This document shows, piece after piece, positions 57,361 through 64,000 of a stretch of 64,000 nucleotides of DNA (position 1 is the first letter of the stretch; each line of letters starts with the position of its first letter). The DNA lies in the NCBI GenBank assembly GCA_963777725.1, contig CAVZRR010000001.1, forward strand, positions 186,001 to 250,000. The letters are read 5' to 3'. Below the pieces are notes generated by a model that was given only the letters and a program-made list of their open reading frames with translations, was not told where the DNA came from and made no database searches. Source of the DNA: RPQJ01 sp963777725. GTDB taxonomy: Bacteria > Pseudomonadota > Gammaproteobacteria > Steroidobacterales > Steroidobacteraceae. The position numbers were made by a program, and so were the translations under genes.

Positions 57361-59654
57361 GGCGTCGCCTCCTTCTTCGCGGCAGCCTCGAGCGCGAGCA
57401 TTTCGGCGCGGATCCGCACGATGCGGGCTTCGCGCTCGCGCACCAGCGCATCGTAACCCGGATGGCCCTCGAGGCTCTCTGAACCACGGCAGGGCCGGCC
57501 GGAACAGGTAGGGCAGGTCCGACTCGTCCATCGCGCGGCGCAGCAGTCGACGGCCTCGTCGCGATGGCCCTTCGTTGGCCGCCAGGGCCGCGAGGTCGAC
57601 CCATCCGAATGCGCCTGATTCGGGGGTCTGCGGTCGCGCGGCCGCGCCATTTCGCGAGGAACCGGTGCGCGAGTTCGTCCGCTTCGGCATCGCCGGCCGG
57701 TGGCGCGAAGTACACGCGCAGCTTCGCGGGAAGCGCCTGGAAAATGACGATCGAGATGCCGAGGCCGCCGGTCATCGGGTCCTCCGGGATCGGCTCAGCC
57801 AGTGCCAGCGCACGTGCTGCGTCGTCGTACCGACCGAAGCACCGAGTACCAGAACGCCATCCGGGCATTCAGGTCCCGGTTCTCGGCACCGCGGCTCGCC
57901 GCCAGTTCCTCGAACAGCTCGCGCAGGCGCGGTTCGTTGCCCAGCATTCCATAGGCATCGACCAGCAGGAACATGATCGGAGCCCTTGCGCAACGCCGGG
58001 TTCGCTGCGAGCGCCGCCTCGACTTCGCGCACGACACGTTCCTCGTCGACGTTGCGCCAGGGAAACGCCGAGCTGAAGCGAGCCTGGTCGGCGAAACGGT
58101 GACGGGCCCGTCGGACGCCCGCGCGGCCAGCGAGAATCGCAGTGCCTCGACACGGGAAGCCGTCCATGACGGCCGATGCTGACGAAGCCCATCAGGGCAT
58201 CCGGAACGTCCCGGAAGATCACGGCGACGCGCGCCATCTCCTCGCGGAACCGAGCACGATCCGACGCGTGCAACCAGGCCGAGGTAATTGGCCCAGGTCA
58301 CCAGCGAGCGGGGATCGAGCTCGAGTGCGCGTCGGGTCGCGGCGTCCGACTCCGCGCCCCGCTCGGGTTGCTCGGCCAGGTACACGGCGTACCCGTGCCA
58401 CGCTTCGGCGTTGTTCGGGTTCAGCTCGATCGCACGGCGATAGGCATCTTCGGCGCCCGCGCGCTGCGTGCTGCGCAACAGGTTGGCATAGGCAACCTGC
58501 GCCTCGGACGAGTCCGGATTCAGTGACAGTGCCTTGTACACGGCGGACTCGGCCCGTCGCAGCCCCTCGGGGTCCGGTGTCCCGGCTCGTTGTAGATCAC
58601 CAGCAGGACCAGCGAGTTCGCGAGTGCGCCCTGCGCTCGGGCGAACCCCGGGTCCAGTTTCAGTGCCTGCTCGAAGTGGTCAACCGACTTCTTCAGGTGC
58701 GTTACGCCGGCCGGTCCGCGCAGGGTCTGTGCGGCGCGACCAAGCAGGAACAGGTCATAGGCCGTCAGGCTCGTCGTCGGGGGCGTCACTGACACCGATG
58801 CGTTCGCGTCGCCGCGGGCGACGGGGACGATCGCGTCGATCACGGCCCGGGCCAGTTCCTCCTGCACGGCGAACACGTCGGTCACCTCGCGGTCGAAGCT
58901 GCCCGACCAGAGCTGATAGCCGGTCTTGCCGTCGATCAGCTTTGCGCTGAGGCGCAGGCGCCGCCCGTCGCGCCGCACCGCGCCCTCGAGCACGACGGCC
59001 ACCCCGAGCCGCTCGGCGATCGTGCGCACGTCGAGGCCCTGGTCGCGAAAGCTGAACGACGATGAACGTGCCACGACCATCAGGCCCGGCACCTGCCCGA
59101 GGCGATCGAGCACTTCCTCGGCGAGGCCGTCGGAGAAGTAAGCCTGTGCTTCGTCGCCGCTCAGGTTCTCGAACGGCAAGACCGCGAGCGATGGTCTCTC
59201 GGGCAAGCGGTGGTTTGCCGAAACTCCGACTGGCGCACCAGCAGCACGGCCACGGCCACCAGCAGCACGCCGATGATCAGCGACATCCGCATAGCGGCGT
59301 ATCCCGTGGACGCGCGGCCGCGGCGCATCGGACGGGGCGGAATCGCGCGACAGGCCGTGATCGCCGAGTTCGAAGTGCCAGGCCAGCACCACGGCCAATC
59401 GGGAAGCCGAGGACGGCGGCCACGATCAGCGCGCGCATGGCCCAGCCCGGGAGACCGAGCGGCTCGAACGTGACGTCGGCGGCCTGCAGCAGCAACCAGG
59501 CGATGGCCGTGTAGCTGAGGGCTACGCGCACGACGCCGCGCTCGCGAAGCTGTGCCAGCCAGTGGGTGCGTCGTTCGTTCAGGTCACGTTGACGCGGGAG
59601 AGTACGCTGCGCGAGTGCCGCCGCGCCACCGGAGGGATGCGCAGCCTTGGTCAA
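57357..59654 (-). pseudogene. TolB/TPR membrane protein, paralogue of the regulator at 50463 but without winged helix (about ten frame breaks)
   Basis: Conserved pieces appear in order but in changing frames: VALSYTAIAWLLLQAADVTF, GFPI|AVVLAWHFEL, a membrane helix MSLIIGVLLVAVAVLLV, the TolB-like SLAVLPFENLSGDEAQAYF, TPR segments (ALSLNPDSSEAQVAYANLLR, AIELNPNNAEAWHGYAVYLA), NPALRKGS|PIMFLLVDAYG, and a C-terminus ending AAAKKEATP. Most shifts are single extra bases; one is a missing base. The amino-acid sequence between breaks is well kept, so sequence error is as likely as decay. The start (a TTG at 59654) is uncertain. First gene of the operon with the kinase-fold and phosphatase genes. Confidence 0.6.
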
Positions 59655-59676
59655 CGGGAAGCCGCGGACCTATATA
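59647..59676 (+). promoter_or_regulatory. Candidate divergent promoter between the TolB/TPR and TonB-receptor genes
   Basis: TTGGTC (59647-59652) and the self-complementary TATATA (59671-59676) are 18 bases apart on the plus strand. Because TATATA is palindromic it could act as a -10 for either gene. Tandem ATAAGTC copies follow at 59674-59687. Confidence 0.35.
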
Positions 59677-59763
59677 AGTCATAAGTCGATGCAGGAGAGG
59701 GCTGCCAGGATCGGGCCGGCGACTGCCGCAACAGAAACAAGAACGAAAGTGACCGCATGGCAC

Positions 59764-62677
59764 ATGGCGTCGACTCGGTTCCTGCCTCGCGCGATCATGC
59801 TCTCGGGTCTCGCGCTCGGCCAGGACGACGCCCTCGAAGAGATCATCGTCACGGGTTCCCGGATCGCGCGGCCGGACTTCGAGTCGGCCAGCCCGATCGT
59901 CAGCATCACGCAGGCAGCCTTCGAGCGAACCGGATCGACCAGCGTGGAGACGACACTGAACCGGATGCCGCAGCTCGTTCCCGACGTTCACCAGCACCTC
60001 GAACAATCCCGCGAACGGCGGCCAAGGCAACCTGAACCTGCGCGGCCTCGGGCCGGTATCGACACTGGTGTTGCTCGACGGCCGGCGACTGATTCCCGCC
60101 AACGGCACCGGGGTCGTGGACGTGAACGTCATTCCGGCCGCACTCGTCGAGAGCGTCGAGATCATCACCGGCGGAGCGTCGGCGGTGTATGGATCGGATG
60201 CAATCGCGGGCGTCGTGAACTTCAAGCTCAAGGAGGATTTCGACGGCCTGCAGTTCGACGGCGGCTGGGCCGTCACGGACCAGGGCGACGGGGAAGAGTA
60301 CTCGGCCGGCATCACCGGCGGCTTCGATTTTGCGGACGGCCGTGGGCAGGTGCTCGGCTACGCCGGTTACTCGAATCGCGAGGCGATCAGCTTACGAAGA
60401 GCGTGATTTTTCGAGCTACTCGCTCGCCTACTTCGAACCCGGCGCGGGCGGCCTCGGGCCCGACGGCGGATTCCTGCCGTCCGGGTCCACGTTCGTGCTC
60501 GAAGGAAGGCCGAGCGCGCTGGTCGCGAGCCGGCCCGCGTTCGATGCGCTGTTCGCGTCGTACGGGTTCGCAGCGGGCACGGTGCCCTATCCAATCGTTC
60601 TTCGGCGTCAACCAGGACGGCTCGCTCTTCACGACCGGCAACCGCAGCCCGGGCAGCGTCGTCAACTTCCGTGGCGAGCGCGATCCCGTTCTGTTCAACG
60701 ACCGGCTCTACACCTACAACTTCGCGCCCTGGAACTACCTGCAGCTGCCACTGGAGCGCGTGTCGGCCTTCGCCGCCGGTAGCTTCGAACTCGATGCCGG
60801 TCATGAGCTGTATGCACGCGCGCTGTATGCGGACTATTCCGCCGACCAGGCCCTGGCGCCACCACCAAGCAACCAGATCTTCGTCCCGGCGAACAATCCC
60901 TACATTTCCGACGATCTTCGGTTCCTGCTCGATTCGCGCACGAATCCTGCGGCGGACCTGCGCATCTCGAAACGCTTTTCCGAGCTGGGCGCGCGGGTCG
61001 CGTCGAACCAGTACGACGTTTACCAGTTGACCGCGGGCGTCAGCGGCCCGATCTCGGATCGCTGGACTTACGATGCGTACGTCCAGTACGGCGACAACGA
61101 CCAGGCGGAGTCCCAGGACGGCAACGCGCTGCGTTCGCGCATCAACGAGCTGACCTACGCACCGGACGGCGGGCAGTCGATCTGCGGCGAGTTCAACATC
61201 TTCCTGATCGGCCGCATCTCGCCGGAATGCGCGCAGTACATCTCCGGCGTCGGGAACGAATCGCTCGGGTTACGAGCAGACCGTGATCGAGGCGTCGGCC
61301 TCCGGGCCGGCCATGGCGCTGCCGGCGGGGGACTTGCGCCTCGCCGTCGGCGTCATGCACAAGCGTGACGAGTTCTTCTATCGCGCCGATCCGATCGCGA
61401 GCGTGATCCTCGACGACGGCCAGCCCGACATCGTCGGTTTCAATGCGTCGGACGACATCGACGGCTCGGACTACAACACCGATCTGTACGTCGAAGCGCT
61501 GGTGCCGCTGCTGGCCGATCTGCGCGGCGCGGAACGCCTGGAGCTCGTGGTCGGTTACCGGTACTCCGACTATGACTCGGCCGGCGGTGCGGACGCGTGG
61601 AAGGCCGAGCTGCTTTACCAGCCGGTCACGCCGTTACGCCTGAGGGCATCGTTGCAGCGGGCTGTGCGCGCCCCGAGCGTCTTCGAGCTTTACTCGCCCC
61701 GACTCCCGACAGGCTACCCTGCGCGCGCCGAGTTCGACGGAATCACGGACCCCTGCGAGGCCACCAGCGACCAGCGGACCGGCCCGGACGCCGCGCAGGT
61801 CGAGGCTTTGTGCGCAGCGCAGGGCGTGCCCGCGGAACTCCTGCCGGATTTCGAGGACCAGGACTTCGAGCACCGCGGCGTCGCGGGCGGCAATCCAGAG
61901 CTCGATCCCGAAACCGGCGACACGCTCACCGTCGGCTTCGTGTGGACCTCACCCTCGTCGCATCCGCTGTGGTCCGGGATGCAGGTCGCGGTGGACTGGT
62001 ACCGGATCGAAGTCGAGGATGCGATCGAACAGGTCATCGCACCGGATTACATCCCGTGGTGCTTCGATCCGCGCACCAATCCGGGTTTCGAGGCGTCGAA
62101 CCGGTGGTGCGGGTTCTTCTCCCGCGACGCCCTGACCGGGGAAATCGTCGGCTTCACCGACATCCTCTACAACATCGACGGCCGGGAGGTTTCCGGCGCG
62201 GACCTGCAGTTCGACTGGAACTTCGCCGCGGGGCCGGGCGACGTCGGCTTCAACGCACTCGTGTCGTGGATGGACACTTTCAAGGTGCTGCCGCCGCCGG
62301 GCCTGCCCGAGGACGAGAACGTTGGCCTCGTCGGCGGTCTGATCGGCGGCTCGTTCCCCGAGTGGAAAGCCAACCTGCAGGCCCGGTACCAATGGGCCGC
62401 CATGACGGCCGGTGTCCAGTGGCGTTACGTCGATTCGATGCGGGACGCCAATCCGGATCTCGATTATCCGATTCCGAGTTTCGACTATTTGGATCTGTTC
62501 GCCACTTACGTCTTCGACGCCGGCGCCCTCGACGGCCTGACATTTCGTGCCGGCATCGAGAACCTCACCGATGAGGACCCGCCGCTGCTGCCCTCGCAGG
62601 TGCAGGCGAACACCGATCCGTCGCAGTACGACGTGCTGGGACGTCGTTACTATTTCAACGTGAGCTACCGCTTCTGA
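59764..62677 (+). CDS. TonB-dependent outer-membrane receptor (four frame breaks)
   Basis: After a short signal-like segment the plug begins LEEIIVTGSRIARPDFESAS, the form common in Xanthomonadales-type receptors. True continuation requires removing single extra bases at about 59983, 60391, 60594 and 61270. The joined product includes TFTSTSNNPANGGQGNLNLR, STLVLLDGRRLIPANGTG, GGASAVYGSDAIAGVVNF, then the barrel to YYFNVSYRF, ending in the aromatic residue needed for barrel insertion. About 970 residues. The cargo is not evident. It is divergent from the TolB/TPR gene. Confidence 0.82.
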
Positions 62678-62706
62678 GCCGGGTCGTGCCGTGGAGCGTG
62701 GGTCCT

Positions 62707-64000
62707 TTACGCGCCTTCCCTCGCCGGTGGGGCACCGACGGGTTTGATGACGAACAGCGCAATGCGATTGCCGTCACCGTGGAAGTCCCCGATCCGATGG
62801 GCCCGCGCGGCCGCGCAATCCGCCACGCTGGCGACGAACTCCGGCACGCGGCTTTCCTTGAGCGCGTAGACATTGTGCTCGTGCTCCGCGATTTCCTCGC
62901 AGAGGTCCTCCTCGGCGACGAACCTTGAAGGGGCCATTGGGCGCGTGCCGGTCCGCACGCTCTCGACGTGCACGCCCAGGTACAGTTGCAGTCCGTGGAA
63001 GCCGCGCATGTCCACGAACACGATCTCGTCGATGTCGTGCGGCTCGATGATCTCGCGGATCGCCTTGGCCATGACCCGCGCGTCGCGGTCGGCCGGCCAG
63101 TACGCGGCGACGGCCTTGAGGCCGATCAATGCGACAGCCGTTGCGACCGCGGTGACGACCAGGCGGCGGCGATCGAGCCACGGCCAGTGGGCCAGCGCCC
63201 GAGCCAGCATCAGTGACAGCGGCACGAACAGGGGCAGCACGTAGAGGTGCAGCCGCGACTTGGCCAGGAAGAAGACCAGCAGCGGCACGCAGAACCAATA
63301 AAGCAGCAGCAGCCAGTCGCGATCACGTGCGGCGACTCGCATCCGCAGCTTGCCAATCGCGGCGCGCGGGCCGCCCGCGCCGATCAGCGCCAGCGCCCAC
63401 CAGGGCAGGGCACCGAGGATCAGCATCGGCAGGTAGATCTCGAAAGCCTGGTACCAACGCGAATTGCGCTGATGCGTGCCGGTGAAGATGCGATCGTAGA
63501 CCTCGTAGCCGAGGAAGTAGCCCAGCCGGTCCGGATCCTGCCGCACGATCAGAGCGAACCACGTAAAGGCCACCACGGCGAACAGCACGAGCCCGGCCAG
63601 GGGGAAGAAACGACGCAGGGCGCGCCGGTCGTGGGCGATGAGCATGACGACCATCGCCAGCAGCGGCAGCAGGGCCGGCGGTCCCTTGGTCATGAATGCG
63701 AGGCCCCACGCCAGCCACATCGCCAGCACCCAACGTGAGCGGGATGCTCCGTCCCGGGACCAGGCCTCGACGAAGGCCAGCATTGCGGCCGTCTCGAAGA
63801 ACATCAGCAGCGCGTCCGTGGAGACGACGCTGGCCCCGCTGATCGGCCCGAAACTGAGTGCCCAGACCAGCACGGGCAGCCACGGCTTCGCCGGGAGCAG
63901 GCGCCGTCCCAGGCCGAAGACCAGCAGGCCCGTACCGACGAACGCCAGCGCGCCCGGCAACCGCGCAGCCCACTCGTTGATGCCGAACAGCCTGAAGCTG
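62707..64000 (-). CDS. ArnT-like glycosyltransferase, family 39 (5' end outside window)
   Basis: A membrane glycosyltransferase using a polyprenyl-phosphate sugar donor. The frame enters from the right edge as FRLFGINEWAARLPGAL, a GT39/ArnT N-terminal segment, and contains many membrane helices (LVVFAVVAFTWFALIV, LLLLYWFCVPLLVFFLAKS, LYVLPLFVPLSLMLARAL) and a soluble C-terminal region. The typical HLYVLPLFVPLSLM motif is present. The acceptor (lipid A or other) is unknown. It is convergent with the TonB receptor. Confidence 0.85.
   Translation of the reverse strand, partial: SFRLFGINEWAARLPGALAFVGTGLLVFGLGRRLLPAKPWLPVLVWALSFGPISGASVVSTDALLMFFETAAMLAFVEAWSRDGASRSRWVLAMWLAWGLAFMTKGPPALLPLLAMVVMLIAHDRRALRRFFPLAGLVLFAVVAFTWFALIVRQDPDRLGYFLGYEVYDRIFTGTHQRNSRWYQAFEIYLPMLILGALPWWALALIGAGGPRAAIGKLRMRVAARDRDWLLLLYWFCVPLLVFFLAKSRLHLYVLPLFVPLSLMLARALAHWPWLDRRRLVVTAVATAVALIGLKAVAAYWPADRDARVMAKAIREIIEPHDIDEIVFVDMRGFHGLQLYLGVHVESVRTGTRPMAPSRFVAEEDLCEEIAEHEHNVYALKESRVPEFVASVADCAAARAHRIGDFHGDGNRIALFVIKPVGAPPAREGA

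Noticed and set aside
59757..60035. A 92-residue frame starting at 59757 as a separate gene
   Set aside because: It is out of frame with the conserved TonB-receptor plug in the same interval and lacks a signal peptide or motif.

Overview
The window looks like chromosomal DNA from a high-GC gammaproteobacterium. The main evidence is the gene order hemA-prfA-prmC divergent from a TPR lipoprotein-lolB-ispE-tRNA-Gln-prs-rplY-pth-ychF, which is a classic gammaproteobacterial arrangement. There is also an outer-membrane TonB receptor, many lipoproteins and Sec signal peptides. A placement near Xanthomonadales or Nevskiales-type lineages is only an impression from gene content. No phage, plasmid, transposase or CRISPR locus was found. 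About 90 percent of the DNA is coding.

Layout. 0-10.3 kb: housekeeping block (translation termination, haem, lipoprotein sorting, isoprenoids, PRPP, ribosome) with two tRNAs. 10.4-14.7 kb: a small conserved protein with a frame break, a large beta-helix lipoprotein, a possibly leaderless small protein and a dicarboxylate/amino-acid symporter. 14.8-21.0 kb: a stress-flavoured group (tandem Usp, two APH-fold kinases, one fused to a P-loop kinase, HPF, a second PRPP synthetase, a phosphoribosyltransferase, a cupin). 21.1-22.0 kb: a TorF-type porin behind a sigma-54 promoter. 22.1-29.1 kb: omega-aminotransferase, PuuR-like regulator, PuuC-like dehydrogenase, a MaoC-Pta fusion, acetate kinase, N-carbamoylputrescine amidase. 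29.1-34.3 kb: DNA/RNA maintenance and small proteins (exonuclease/GIY-YIG, RlmKL, PsiF-like, QueD, two membrane proteins). 34.3-46.3 kb: a complete polyamine block (PuuB, two PuuA, PuuD, an SpuC-like aminotransferase, two lipoprotein PotF, PotG, PotH, PotI). 46.3-50.4 kb: ROK glucokinase and a sulfur amino-acid set (YbdL, YafV, MetC-like). 50.5-64 kb: a winged-helix/TolB/TPR membrane regulator, an ATP/ADP translocase-type carrier with an extra C-terminal domain, an exported phosphatase, an exported kinase-fold protein and a second TolB/TPR protein in one operon, a TonB receptor, and the start-less end of an ArnT-type glycosyltransferase.

How the genes work together. PotFGHI would import putrescine or spermidine. 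PuuA glutamylates putrescine, PuuB oxidises it, PuuC dehydrogenates the aldehyde and PuuD releases GABA; the two class III aminotransferases offer a transamination route. The Pta/AckA pair beside PuuC could recover acyl-phosphate energy from the products.

Two features cut across the genes. First, three arrays of a G-rich heptamer (GGGGATA) sit directly at the 3' ends of genes, always with the G-rich strand sense, and in two cases they supply the stop codon of the gene they follow. Second, many single-base frame breaks, almost all extra bases, interrupt otherwise well conserved genes, with a strong concentration between 54.5 and 61.3 kb. I read these as residual sequencing errors rather than true decay, but reads are needed to decide.
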